This document shows positions 32,769-43,588 of a stretch of DNA of 64,000 nt, piece by piece; the first letter of the stretch is position 1, and every line of letters begins with the position of its first letter. The stretch is from Odontesthes bonariensis (lineage: Eukaryota > Chordata > Actinopteri > Atheriniformes > Atherinopsidae), in the NCBI RefSeq assembly GCF_027942865.1, contig NC_134507.1, forward strand, positions 33,524,447 to 33,588,446. The letters are read 5' to 3'. The notes beneath the pieces were generated by a model. That model did not search any database. It was not told where the DNA came from and saw only the letters and a list, made by a program, of their open reading frames with translations. The translations under genes and the position numbers were made by a program.

Positions 32769-33900
32769 TACTCAGTCGTTGAGTCAGGGCATCTAAAATA
32801 AAAAAAAACAAGCAAAAAATACATTTCAGTTTAGCATAGCAGACTTCTGCCTGTGAAGGATATAAGCATAGGCCATGTAGACAGAAACATTATGTGTGTG
32901 TGGTAGCTATCTTTCCCTCAAACATAGACATAGAATATCCTATCCATATTTTAAGATGAAGCTTATTAAACTGAGGACTTGCTTACTTGACGATGTGGAT
33001 TAATGATCTGAAAAAAGAGAAAAAGTAAATCACAGTGTCAGTAAACAGCAATTTAAAACCACTAATTAATAAAAAAACGACGAGAAGATAGTGACAGCCA
33101 CTATCCAGGCATCACGCAAGCTGACGTGTTGCTAGCGCATGCTAACTTATTCATCCAGACAACGTTGAATTCACGTCAATCTTCTGATAGTTGTGTAGCC
33201 TATTCAATCGTTTTTTTAGACACCTTGCCTCTTTGATCGCTGGTCCTAGCTAAAGGTAGGGCAAGGATATGCAGATATACTGTAACACCCCTTGCTGGGA
33301 AATAAACCGGTGAATAAAGCATTGCTAGCTAACTGACTATTTCGTCAGGGTGTTTATGAAGCCTGCAGTTAACTTGCTTTTGACAACTTGCAGTGTTGTT
33401 GATCGGAGGAATTCTGCTTGATTTATAACAGAATGCTATGACAGTATCTAGCCTATGCACCATGTAAACTATACATTTAACTGTGTAGTGCAGTTCAGCA
33501 TTCAAAGATTAAATCAAAGTGCTTTCTTACCTGAAATTGATTCCGAAATGAATGGGATGGGGTGCAGTACCGCCGGTCTACCACATGATGGTCTCCCGGT
33601 CAACTATAAATCCATGACTTTTCGATCATCTTTCCCGATCAACTCAAAATCAATGACTTTTCAACATTACCATTATCACCCGGTAAACCAAATATCAATG
33701 ATGCATCAATCATACTAAGGATAACTATGTATCAATGTTGTTTCAATATCACTGAGGTCAACATTATGTTGTGTCGGGTTTTCATCAGTTTGCCAGTAGT
33801 GATTCAACATTTATTTTGCATCAAGATTTCAATGTCAACCATTCTGATGATTCAGATGGAAAAACAATATCATTTCAATGTCAGCTTGCTATCTGGGTTA

Positions 33901-34377
33901 TCAATTTATGGTCAGACTATGTGCATACAATGTGTAATTAACACAAGTGTAGTGCAATTTGGGCAATAACTCAAACATAGTGCTATAACTTATTTTATTT
34001 AACTCTCTTTACTTTGTATATCTTGTATAGCCTATATTCTTTTTTTACACTTTGTTTTAGATTAGTCTATATTAATTATATATTATATTAATTATTCTAT
34101 AGTATACTGTAATTTAGATTTACAGAGATCATATGTGTGTGTTTGGAGCTTCTGGGGACTTGAATTTCCCTGAGGGAGTCATCCCAAGGGATAAATAAAG
34201 TTGAGTCATGGGGCAAATAAACGTGAAATATTTACTTTTTATTAAAAAAATATATATGGACTTCGTCTGTAGTGTAATAATTAGCTTACTACTTTGATGT
34301 TCATAATAACCTAAACATTTGAGAATTAAGCAAGTTATGTCTTGAACGTTTGAATGTTTCACCATCAACACAATGTT
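33901..34377. other. AT-rich flank with LINE-type tail
   Basis: At about 34155-34200, GGGGACTTGAATTTCCCTGA followed by GGGATAAATAAAGTTGAGT matches a common fish non-LTR 3' end. No gene is supported in the rest. Confidence 0.4.
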
Positions 34378-34491
34378 GTCAGTGGTAAGATGGCGGCCAT
34401 CTGCAGACGTTCCACTCCGTTGCCCAGCAACGCGGACGAGACATCTAGCCATTCTATACCTATGAACATAGCAACAGAAAGCTACAAGCAG
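34378..34491 (+). promoter_or_regulatory. Candidate promoter and first exon of the zinc-finger gene
   Basis: AAGATGGCGGCC at about 34388 matches the YY1-type motif found at many vertebrate transcription starts. The sequence then runs to AGCTACAAGCAG and a strong GTGAGT donor at 34492. The in-frame ATG would give 34 codons (MAAICRRSTPLPS onward), but these end in phase 0, whereas the next exon needs phase 1 upstream of its own ATG. I therefore favour a noncoding first exon joined to 35771. The link is inference. Confidence 0.4.
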
Positions 34492-35770
34492 GTGAGTCCA
34501 GAAAAAGAATGAATTTAGTGGTCAGACGTTAGCAGAAATGTTTTCAAAGTGCTCTGTGTCATTGGTTTGATTCCTGCTCCTTGACACGGGCAGTCAGAAC
34601 ATGCAGCAGAGAGTAAAAAGTTCAAATAACCTAGCTGCTATTCACAGTTAGCACATCCCGCTAATGCTAATGCTAATGTTAACAATCGTTAACCGTTAAC
34701 CGCCAAATAAAATGGAGCTTTATCCTTTTAGCTGTGTGTGAAACATACTTCTGGGCTCTTTTCTTCCTCTTTTCTAACCTTTTGGGTCAGTTTTTGACCA
34801 TCCTGTCACATTTTCCACTAAAGCTGCAGTTTTCTTGACTTCTTTCTGTAGTTTTGCTGAAATCTTTTGTGATTTAAAAAGTTTGATGATCAATGTAAAA
34901 TGTAGAATGGTTCTTTCCAGACTTATCTGAGTATCATTTGGCTTTTGGATAGAAGTGTGCAGCGATGTGTTTGATGTGTTTAACGTACACAATATGCCAT
35001 ATTTCATGATTAGATCTTAAAATAGGACTTAATTATGGTCAATATAAATCCTTTAATTACATTAAGAGTTTAAGTTGTGTGAAGAGGAGTCATAGCATTA
35101 TTATAAAGACTTGTGGGTGATCCAGGAAAGTATCACAGGAGCAGTAGAAATCCAGTTCTCCTCAGTATCAGTGTCTGATTTCTCAGATTTACACTCAGAA
35201 GCCCATTAAAAGACAGTCTGACTGTCCTCTTCAGACGTGTCTCATGAAAGCTTCATTATTCAGTTTCCTTTACATATCCAATATTTTCTTTTATCCACGA
35301 ATCAACAAGGACTGAGCACATGATAAAAAGGTTCTGGAAATGAGAACAGGTTTAGAAACGGAGAGAATCTGAACCTCAGTCTTTGGGATGATATTGGGAC
35401 CCTTTCCTCAAACGGGGTCATTGTCTTAATGTAGTAAAATGATTTAAGTTGATGGTGTTACACTGACTCAGATGAGATTTATGGGATATTGCACACAGTG
35501 GGTGTCAGTTTACAGAGTATATTATTACATTTTTTTCTGAATTTGATCAAAAAGCTACAAATATTTTGAACTGTGACCTTAGTGGGTCTTTAAAGAAGCA
35601 TCTTAAAGTTAACAGGGATTTAAATAAAAACCAAAATAATGAGTTTAATGGAATGTGACTGGATGGTTAAAAACTGTGCAGAAAGGTTATCAAGAGAAGA
35701 AGAAAAGTGGGTGTGGTTTAACACGCTGCACGCCACAGCTGGATCTTATCGTCTGTGCTGACTGTTGCAG
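34492..35770. other. Candidate intron 1 of the zinc-finger gene
   Basis: AT-rich sequence without repeats I can name or competing exons. It ends in a pyrimidine-rich tract and TGACTGTTGCAG acceptor at 35770. Confidence 0.35.
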
Positions 35771-35793
35771 AGTCCATCAGTCGGAGAACCAGA

Positions 35794-36369
35794 ATGGAGC
35801 AGCAGAACCAGGAGCAGAACCAGGAGCAGAACCAGGAGCAGAACCAGGAGCTGAACCAGGAGCAGAACCAGGCGCTGAACCAGGAGCTGAACCAGGAGCT
35901 GAACCAGGAGCTGATGCAGAAGCAGGAGCAGAACCAGGAGCAGAACCAGGAGCTGATGCAGAACAAGGAGCAGAACCTGGAGCAGAACCAGGAGCTGAAG
36001 CAGGAGTTGAAGCAGGAGCAGAACCAGGAATTGAAGCAGGAGCAGAACCAGGAGGACTACCAGGAGCTGATGCAGGAGCAGAACCAGGAGGACTACCAGG
36101 AGCTGAACCAGGAGCTGATGCAGGATCTGAAGCAGGAGCAGAACCAGGAGGACTACCAGGAGCTGATGCAGGAGCAGAACCAGGAGCTGAAGCAGGAGCA
36201 GAACCAGGAGGACTACCAGGAGCTGATGCAGGAGCAGAACCAGGAGCTGAAGCAGGAGCAGAACCAGGAGCTGTACCAGGAGCTGATGCAGAACCAGGAG
36301 CAGAACCAGGAGCTGAACCCCTCCACCAGGAACAGAGCCGGCTCATCCTCTGGGTCCGCCGGGCCACAG
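35794..36369 (+). CDS. Zinc-finger gene, N-terminal Gln/Asn/Glu repeat exon
   Basis: The exon runs from an AG acceptor at 35770 to a GTCAGT donor at 36370. The ATG at 35794 opens 192 codons that end in phase 0, exactly the phase of the zinc-finger exon at 40562. The translation starts MEQQNQEQNQEQNQEQNQEL and continues as repeats of NQEL, NQEQ, LKQE and DYQELMQE, then NPSTRNRAGSSSGSAGPQ before the donor. Joined to the finger exon it predicts a 424-residue protein with a long hydrophilic, probably coiled or disordered, N-terminal region. Another frame (GAEPGAEP) is also open but does not fit the downstream phase. Teleost finger genes with such Gln/Glu-rich leaders are familiar to me, which supports the join; a transcript would be decisive. 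Confidence 0.6.
35803..36320 (+). repeat. Coding minisatellite (6/12-bp GAGCAGAACCAG-type units)
   Basis: Units such as AACCAGGAGCAG, AACCAGGAGCTG and GAGCTGATGCAG are repeated dozens of times with few changes. All variants keep length in multiples of six, so the reading frame is never shifted. Two plus-strand frames and two minus-strand frames stay open across most of it, a by-product of the unit. Confidence 0.92.
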
Positions 36370-36638
36370 GTCAGTGTGGAGGACGTTTTTATTTTATTTC
36401 TTATTTATTTGGTTAGGACCAGTGGTGGCTCCTCCATAGGGGCGATTTGTGCGACGCACTACCAAACACGGAGTTTTTTTTTTTTTTTTAATCTAGTTGC
36501 TAAGGCGGGACTGATCTACTAGGCAAACTGGTTGTATATGTCATTGTCCAATCAGATTAAGGTCCCGCCTGGTGTTGCTACGCCCATTTTGTGCGATTTC
36601 TGTCAGGGTCGAATTTGCACCAGGAAGTTCCCATTGAC

Positions 36639-37000
36639 TGCACGGTGGTGTGGTGGTTAGCACCGTCGCCTCACAGCAAGAAGGTTCCAGGTTCAACACC
36701 CAGCTGGGGCCTTTCTGTGTGGAGTTTGCATGTTCTCCCCGTGTATGCGTGGGTTCTCTCCGGGTACTCCGGCTTCCTCCCACTGTCCAAAAAATCATGC
36801 ATGTTAGGTTGATTGGCATCTCTAAATTGTCCTTAGGAGTGAGCGTGCATGGTTGTTTGTCCCGTTTGTCCCTATGTGGCCCTGCGATGGACTGGCGGCC
36901 TGTCCAGGGTGTACTCCGCCTCTCGCCCATTGACTGCTGGGATAGGCTCCAGCCCACCCGCGACCCGATCGACTGATTCAGCGGTATAGACAATGGATGG
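36639..37000 (+). mobile_element. tRNA-derived-type SINE with ATGG tail
   Basis: It starts TGCACGGTGGTGTGGTGGTT, with box A/B-like words (GTGGTTAGCACC and GGTTCAACACC) early on, then the conserved body (GTGTGGAGTTTGCATGTTCT) and a GATGG-type tail. A 14-bp target duplication AAGTTCCCATTGAC lies at 36625-36638 and 37001-37014, proving insertion into the surrounding hAT element. This family is very abundant in teleosts. Confidence 0.85.
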
Positions 37001-37172
37001 AAGTTCCCATTGACATGAATGGTCCGTCAGTTTTTTTCAAAAATCCTGCTCCCAATGCATTTTCTATGAGGGTTTATGTGCTCGCACAAACGACGCACAA
37101 CGTGCTTTCGTCATATGTCTGTTGCGCGGGACCATGAACATTCTACGTTGAAAAGATAAACATTCTACGTTG

Positions 37173-38195
37173 TAGGGGTGGAACGGTACAAAAAACTCAC
37201 GGTTTGGTACGTACCTCGGTACGGACCCTACGGTTCGGTACATTTTCGGTACAGTGCCGAATGAGGCGTGTAGCGAGGTTCGAGCACATGTAATAGATAT
37301 CTGAATCCTGCCTCTTCTACAGTGGAATATGGGCGCATAGCAGATAAGATGTAAATTCCAATTGCTTCTATAATTTTTTTGCTCTGCATGTATTCTATCC
37401 AGGGGTTACTGTAATACCTTTGGGAGACGTAATTGGTCGGGTCTTTTCATGGTTCTATAGAACACATACACATCTGACGTAGGTGTGTGGTGGTCGGTAG
37501 CTACGCCCCATGTCATGCTATCACGGCTGAAATGTTTCATCATACCACACAGACAGAACCGGCGCGTGTTTAATAAGTTAAACTTACACCGGTCTCCTTT
37601 GTCTGCGGCGCGCTGCTCTCCTTTCTTCCTTCGTGAAACGAAGAAGTATCGCCTGCGCTTGATCCTGAGACTCTGTGTGCTCTTCCAGCCTCGATATTAG
37701 ACGCCTGATGTGATTGTCCATGATTAATATCACCATCATGCAGACCATGAACACGGTGGCCTTCCCGCTCTCCATATTAGCTTCTTGGTGGTGTTTTTTC
37801 TACTTTTACCGGTTTTGTTTTGTTTTTTAATGTAGCGCTAAACGGCTAACGGCTAACACGTCACTGACGCAGACGGCTGCGCGCGCCGCATCAGTCCCGA
37901 CTCATGTGCGAATGAAGACTGAAACAGCTCCGCTGGGGAAGGACAGTTATCAGAACGAAATTCGAGTAGGACAGTTCTGATAACTGCGTTCTTATAACTA
38001 CTCTGTCCGAAAGCGTATATCTCTACGGACCAATCAGAGCTTGCATGTGGCAGTGTTTAAATGGGTCCTGAAGGAAACTCTTGCAAAATAAGAAAACTTC
38101 CGTACCGTGTGTATTCTGCGTGGAAATGCGCGTACCGAACCGTGACCCCCGTACCGTGACGGTTCGGTACGAATACATATACCGTGCCAGCCCTA
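37173..38195. mobile_element. Nested hAT element (TAGGGGTGGAACGGTAC ends)
   Basis: Ends TAGGGGTGGAACGGTAC and ACCGTGCCAGCCCTA form inverted repeats with repeated GGTTCGGTAC words inside both ends. The exact 8-bp duplication CTACGTTG flanks it (37165-37172 and 38196-38203). A minus-strand frame of 64 codons (37775-37584, with RRLISRLEEHTESQDQAQ) is of unknown meaning. It is inserted in the 36420-38857 element and so is younger. Confidence 0.93.
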
Positions 38196-38867
38196 CTACG
38201 TTGTTGTTGTAACGTTGTGGTTTTCAATAAAGAAAAAAAAAAAACATTCTACGAAGAAGTTTGGAAGAATTTTGTGGGATTTTCGAGCTCGCCTTGCGAA
38301 GCAAAGATGAAACAGAGGGCTCCACCAACCCTGCTATTTTTCCAGGTAGTATTTGATGTAGCTAAATAACTTTTGTGCTCAGTCATTGACTTGTAATGAT
38401 TTAAATCTTTTATATAATGTTGACAGTGATAGCAGAATGTATAATGACACATTCATTGTTAATGGTGCAGTATTACATTTAAAAAAGAGAGAAATCTCAC
38501 ATAAGTAAGCTGCACTTAACCATGTTTGACAACTGGTTATGCTTTTCTAAGTCCTATTTTCCAAAACTTCAATAAACACTTGACTTGGATTTATATGCTG
38601 TCATTTTAATTACATTCTTTAGAATGAAAATTGAATGAATCTTATCATTAAGAGCTTGTGTGTTTACCTATTTCATAGAATCCTGGAACAATATGAGGAA
38701 AATAAATAAATAATGGTTAAGGTGTAATATTAACTGATTGGCAAATTATACAGGTTTGCATCAGTGCAATCGGTTCAGCTTCGCACAGCTCACTCTGATG
38801 CAGTTTTCACAGACTGGAAATTGCACTACCTAAAAAAAATGTCAGGAGCCGCCACTGGTTAGGACAC

Positions 38868-39480
38868 TCAGTGTTTCCCACAGATGTGAAGGCAATGTGT
38901 GGTGGTGGGCCACGGGGGGGGGGGTTTAGAAATAACAATTCTTCAAAATAATTCCTTTGTTAATAATTGGTCACACAGAACTTTATTGTATTAATATTCA
39001 CATCTTCATTGTAAACAAATGAATAACATAGCTAATTACACAGGTCGGACTGTTCAGCTGTTTCAGACTGATACCTCCGGTTCAGGCTGCTCCTCATCCT
39101 CAACACGCACGTCTCTTTTTCAATCGCGGAAAATATTTTTCAATACTCGTCTGGACTGAAGCAGCAAACATTCAGTGTAAGAGTTTAAAAAACCTACTTT
39201 ATATGATTCACAGCTGCTAGTGTTTTGACCTCGACAACTCAACTACTTTTTTTTTTTTTTTTTTTTTTTTTACGGCAAACTTGCGACTAGTTAACTTTAT
39301 AAAGAAGGCGTAATCGCTTGTTTGCTATGGGTCGGGTTGGGACGGGACAACATTGTATTAAAAATATAAAATATTTTTATAGGACTTTTTAATGTGTGAT
39401 TTTATAAAGGTGCACATAATACCAACCTTTCGTGAATTTCGCCAGCCGTCTTCTTTCGGTTGAGCTAATCTAACACGACG
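38868..39480. mobile_element. Probable hAT fragment (CAGTGTTTCCCACA start)
   Basis: CAGTGTTTCCCACAGATGTG followed by a G-rich run (about 38915-38927) matches the start of another common fish hAT family. I could not find the opposite end or a target duplication. A 25-base T run lies at about 39247-39271. Confidence 0.4.
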
Positions 39481-39537
39481 CTGAAGCTAGCAAGCTTCAA
39501 CGCTTCCAGGGAATCTTTTGAAAGATTCACATCAAAG

Positions 39538-40132
39538 TTAAGAGTCCGTACACAAAAGAGAAAAGACGGAGAGGTGACCCATGAGAGCAGCTCTGGCTGT
39601 TTTCAACCACTGTTTAAGGGTCTTTTTAAAGGTGGTGGAATTGTCCCAGTTTCTAACACGAGTTGGCAGTGTGTTCCAGCACTGTTCCTCTGATGGACTC
39701 CACCACTTGGCCAAACTTAGTCCTGCATCATTGCACATCAGTCTCCTCTAGTGCTCTGGGGTTTACTCTAGAGGATTCTGTCTTTATGAAATCATGTAAT
39801 AGTGGAGGGGCTAATCCTTTGGAAACCTGAAAGATGAGACAGACATCCAAAAACAGCTGATAGCTATCAAAGTCCAAGATTTTGCACTCTGATGTATGTG
39901 ACCATGTTGTATAACAGTAGGAAATACGAGGAAGTATCACTGCATGCGTAGAAGTCTTCGCTGACTCCATAGTCAGGAAGGGTCTCGCATGTTTGAAATT
40001 TGATAAGTTAAATTTAATTGGATTTGTGACTTTTTTAACGTGTTGCTTAAAATTAAGATTAGAATCAAAGATTAGCCCGAGGTACTTAAAGTGTTGAACC
40101 ACATCAAGTAGGTTAAGTGTAAAGAATGTCAT
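39538..40132 (-). mobile_element. LINE reverse-transcriptase C-terminal fragment
   Basis: Minus-strand frames encode VVQHFKYLGLIFDSNLNFKQ, IKFNLSNFKHARPFLTMESA and ILPRISYCYTTWSHTSE. These match the region after the polymerase core of fish non-LTR elements (KYLG, HISYC, TTW landmarks). A second frame reads EEQCWNTLPTRVRNWDNSTT, the usual end (WNxLP). Frame changes and gaps show it is dead. Confidence 0.68.
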
Positions 40133-40309
40133 GTATTACCACCACTGTTACTTTTATTCCTTTAAACCAGCGGCCATCAACCTTTTTCAGCCCAACCTCT
40201 ACATGGTGTTTAAGTGAACAACTTGGACAAGACTCTGGTTCCTTCCATCATTTAGAAATATTGTAGCTCAAGTTCCTTTTCAGTTTCATTATGACAAAAA
40301 GAATTAGTG

Positions 40310-41850
40310 AAAGAGCAAAAAGAAAGAGTTTACTGCTTAAAAAGCTGAACGTGTGCAGAACACATCAGAGCACAGTGCTGATAGCTGAGGGCACTTATAA
40401 ACGCACCCTCAGCGTTCACGTTTGATCTGAGACATTGAGACCTGTGTGGCTCGGTCTGTCCAGGTCCAGTTAGAATATGTTGGTTAGCGTAGGTTAGCTT
40501 AGATAAATCTTTTGTGTGAACTTCAAAAGGATCTAAGTCTTCTTCCTCTCTGTCATTGCAGAAACATGGAGCCCAAGAGGGATCCAGATGGCACTGCTGT
40601 AAGGACTGTGGGAAAGTTATCAAACGATCAAATCTGAGGTATCATCAGAGGCTTCATACTGGAGAGAAGCCGTTCAGCTGTGGTCATTGTGGGGCAGCTT
40701 TCACTACATTAGGTAGTCTAAAGAGACACCAACGTATTCATACAGGAGAGAAGCCTTTCAGCTGTGGTCAGTGTGGGGCAGCTTTCACTAGATTAGGTAA
40801 TCTAAAGAGACACCAACGTATTCACACAGGAGAGAAGCCTTTCAGCTGTGGTCAGTGTGGGGCAGCTTTCACTCAATTATCTAATCTAAAGAAACACCAA
40901 CGTATACACACAGGAGAGAAACCGTTCAGCTGTGCTCAGTGTGGGGCAGCTTTCACTACATTAGGTAGTCTAAAGACGCACCAACGTATTCACACAGGAG
41001 AGAAGCCGTTCAGCTGTGGTCAGTGTGGGGCAGCTTTCACTGCATTAGGTAATCTAAAGAGACACCAACGTATACACACAGGAGAGAAACCGTTCAGCTG
41101 TGCTCAGTGTGGGGCAGCTTTCACTACATTAGGTAGTCTAAAGACGCACCAACGTATTCACACAGGAGAGAAGCCTTTCATCTGTGGTCAGTGTGGGGCA
41201 GCTTTCACTGGATTAGGTCGTCTAAAGAGACACCAACGTAGTCACACTGCAGAGAAATGATTGGCTTAAATCAACAACAATTTTTACGGCAGATAAGCAA
41301 ACATTCACCTGAGAGCAGCAAGAGGAACTACCAATCAGAAGCCTTGCATTTGTTCAGATTAAAAATCTTATGTATCCTCTGTATTTTATTGTTCTGCAGT
41401 TCATTAAAGGTCAGATGTTAACTTTTCTCATGCTTTTCCTGTTTTTGCTACACTGATATTTTTGAAGACAATGTGTGTTTGGTTACGAGGGAAAGTTGAC
41501 CCTTATCATCTTCCCCAAAGACCCAGGAATCTTTAACGCAGTCTGAAAAAGGTTTGGAGTTGTTCCCTGTACTTCCCAGACAGCTGTATGATGCTCATGA
41601 CTGAAGCTGAAAGTTAAGGCTGTTCCAACACTAAAAGGGCACGAGGCTCAACTTCAAGCTGTGAAACTCTTTCAAATGTCTGTTGTGTTGGACTCAGACG
41701 TGTGAACAGATTTTAGTCCAAACGTCATGGCTGCACTGAGGGAAAAGGCAGCTAAGCAGGCTAACGGTACTTTGAATTGAACCGTTTAACACGAGAAAAC
41801 TGAACTGATCTGTTTGTTGCTTCTACAACTGCTCAGTTACTCACACAATC
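40310..41850 (+). repeat. Inverted duplication arm 2 (partner 21990-23360)
   Basis: It holds the plus-strand zinc-finger exon with about 250 bp of upstream intron and about 580 bp of 3' flank, all matching 21990-23360 in reverse. The arms differ in finger number (eight here, seven there) and by scattered substitutions. Confidence 0.9.
40562..41260 (+). CDS. Zinc-finger gene, terminal exon with 8 C2H2 fingers
   Basis: The exon follows a TCATTGCAG acceptor and gives 232 codons before the stop at 41260. It begins [20 protein letters not shown], then eight Cys2-His2 fingers with TGEKP linkers and the frame CGQCGAAFT-x-L-xx-LK. It joins in phase 0 to the Gln/Asn/Glu exon at 35794-36369 across a 4.2-kb intron filled with transposons. 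Helix positions -1 (T/R/Q/A/G), 2/3 (GS, GN, SN, GR) and 6 (R/K/T) vary while the backbone is constant. The last linker ends TAEK before the stop. Predicted nuclear DNA-binding regulator; target unknown. No KRAB-like or other effector domain is visible. Confidence 0.85.
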   Translation, partial: KHGAQEGSRWHCCKDCGKVIKRSNLRYHQRLHTGEKPFSCGHCGAAFTTLGSLKRHQRIHTGEKPFSCGQCGAAFTRLGNLKRHQRIHTGEKPFSCGQCGAAFTQLSNLKKHQRIHTGEKPFSCAQCGAAFTTLGSLKTHQRIHTGEKPFSCGQCGAAFTALGNLKRHQRIHTGEKPFSCAQCGAAFTTLGSLKTHQRIHTGEKPFICGQCGAAFTGLGRLKRHQRSHTAEK

Positions 41851-41940
41851 AGGTACTGAGCAGATTTACCAAAAAGACATTCTGCTGTAATCTCAGATGC
41901 TCTCAGTCGCACTGCTCACATTGTTTTATTCCACAACTCT

Positions 41941-41970
41941 TCTTCTTCTTCTTCTTCTTCTTCTTCTTCT
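41941..41970. repeat. (TTC)n microsatellite
   Basis: Ten perfect TCT/TTC units lie just outside the inverted-duplication arm. Confidence 0.95.
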
Positions 41971-41974
41971 GCCC

Positions 41975-43260
41975 CGACGGCTACACAACTTACCCAGAAC
42001 ACCCGGTGGCAGAGTGTGCACACGACACCCTTATACTTTATTGGATTGTATCTACAAACTCAAACGCTGATGATTTAAACCTGCTTCGGCTGTTTTTGTT
42101 CCCTTTAGTTTTAAGCTGACTGTGTTTGGCGTACCCTGAGCATTTCAGTGGAAAATGTTCAGCACAGACTTGGAGTTGTATTGTGTTCTTGTGGTAACTA
42201 CGTCCCCACAGCTATTATGTCCTGAAGAGTTTCTTAGAAAGCGCTTTGTGCCGCTCACAGTGGGAGAATCTCACTGACAAATCCCACTTTGTCCTAAAGA
42301 TGTGATCACGGTGACTTTTGTGTGTTAGCGACTGGCGCTACGGTCCTGGCTGAACAGGAAGTAGCCACCAGAAATGCAAGACAGTCGCTGTAGCGACTGA
42401 ATGTTACGCAGGACTGTCTTCCTGTATGCAGATGGTCATCAGTGAAGTCACCTCCCCCGAATGAACCCCGTCATGTTGTGTATATGTGGCAAAACATGGC
42501 GAGCTAGCTGGGGGGCTGTTAGCGGGACAGAGACAGTCCCTCAGTCAGAGACGAACCTCAGAAGTTAAACCCAGTTTGTAACTGAGCTGACTCACAGTGG
42601 AAGTCACACGTTAGATCTGGTTCTCAGTGAGTGTTTCCTGTTGAGATCCAGCCGTGTCTGATCAGTGCTGCAGTTTCTTGTTTTGCATTATTCTCTCCTC
42701 TTACTCAGACTACACCTGAAACTAATCAAAATCAGGAAGCAGCAAGAAGAATTGTCACATCAGCCAATTCAAAGAAGTAATAACAAGTGCTTGAAAAAGG
42801 CAAATGAATGAAGGGACGTAAAAATGAGGAAAATCCCCTCAGTCCCCAGAAGTCTTTCTGGGGTTCCTGCTCCCAAAGCACACTGAGCGCTGCTTCTGTG
42901 CTTCAGTGTTTTTCAGTAGTTTGTGTTTACTTTTTCCACCTCCGTAATGATCTGTAAAACTGAAGGTTGTTGAAGAACACAGTGCTGGATCCAAACAATA
43001 GTGTAATGTTCCAATTTGACCTCCTGGTGGCAGTGTCGTCTCACTGGGGATTTCTCATTGATTCTTTTAAAAGCAGGAATCAATGTCAGATGTTCATAAT
43101 CTGAAGGGGATGAACTCCTGTGCTTCTGCAGAATACCTGAGTTTCCTCCAGTGCGACCATGAAGTTAGTGTTTTTTCGCCATATATATTTATATTTACAC
43201 TAACTTATAGATTTAATCTGCTGTATTTATTTTGCTTGAAATATTTAATTGCTTGAAAAA
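41975..43260. other. No supported gene
   Basis: Unique-looking sequence between the zinc-finger arm and the RNA-gene cluster. No splice-supported exon, RNA gene or repeat was recognised. Confidence 0.3.
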
Positions 43261-43404
43261 AAGCTCTACACCCAATGAGCGGTCAGAACAAAGCCTCAAG
43301 ACCCCTAGTCTTTTGCACAGAGTAAAAGACAAAGCAGCCATTGAATAGGGCCCGATTGTTCCTACATGGTCGGCCGAGGATCCAGCGTCTCAACCAAGCA
43401 AAGC

Positions 43405-43422
43405 TCACCGTGGGGAAGGTGG
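43405..43422 (+). promoter_or_regulatory. Candidate proximal sequence element (PSE) of U5
   Basis: TCACCGTGGGGAAGGTGG lies at -64 to -47 from the U5 start, the position of the vertebrate snRNA PSE (consensus begins TCACC and is purine-rich at its end). The same sequence sits at the same distance from the minus-strand U5 (50829-50846), which supports a conserved function. Confidence 0.55.
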
Positions 43423-43468
43423 CTATGCCAACTAGCCTGATGCACTGCTCCCGCAGTGTCAAATACTC

Positions 43469-43588
43469 GTACTCTGGTTTCTCTTCATAACGTACAAGTC
43501 TTTCGCCTTTTACTAAAGACTTGCGTGGAGAGCAACATTAATGAGTTGTTTCTATTTTTGGAAGGCTTTACCTTTGCGGGTGAAGCCC
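43469..43588 (+). ncRNA. rnu5: U5 spliceosomal snRNA, copy 1
   Basis: TACTCTGGTTTCTCTTCA opens the gene. The invariant loop 1 CGCCTTTTACTAAAG, which holds exon ends during splicing, is intact. An Sm-type site CTATTTTTGGAA follows, then a 3' hairpin (GGCTTTACC-TTTGC-GGGTGAAGCC). Length is about 120 nt, as in other vertebrates. A PSE-like element is 47 bases upstream. It is the first gene of the plus-strand U5-U2-5S unit. Exact ends are estimated from homology. Confidence 0.88.

Larger units (their letters stand above)
31363..33897. mobile_element. Composite inverted-repeat element (CCCAGATAGCAA ends) with nested insertions
   Basis: It starts CCCAGATAGCAAATAGTCATT and ends AGCTTGCTATCTGGG, so both ends carry CCCAGATAGCAA inverted. 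Subterminal regions on both sides are full of TCAATG/CATTGAAACAA-type words, a pattern of a known fish miniature repeat. Flanks CTA and TTA do not form a clean duplication. The long interior contains a pogo-like element (32009-32768) and a LINE tail (31695-31755), so the host copy is much older than its guests. Confidence 0.55.
36420..38857. mobile_element. hAT element, non-autonomous, with two nested insertions
   Basis: It begins CAGTGGTGGCTCCT and ends AGGAGCCGCCACTG, inverted repeats with one mismatch, flanked by the exact 8-bp duplication GTTAGGAC (36412-36419 and 38858-38865). Inside are a SINE (36639-37000) and a second hAT element (37173-38195). No transposase frame was found. It sits in the intron between the two coding exons of the zinc-finger gene, about 50 bp after the donor. 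Confidence 0.93.

Noticed and set aside
35655-36416. GAEPGAEP-type frame and minus-strand SAPGSAPG frame as proteins
   Set aside because: They are other frames of the hexamer repeat. Only the NQEQ frame agrees with the downstream zinc-finger exon phase.
40330-40623. 97-codon minus-strand frame and its twin at 23042-23335
   Set aside because: They lie over the intron and start of the zinc-finger exons in antisense; conserved only because the arms are duplicated.
43262-43460. Possible U1, U4 or U6 gene upstream of U5
   Set aside because: I compared conserved 5' ends and loop motifs of these RNAs and found none; only a PSE-like element is supported.
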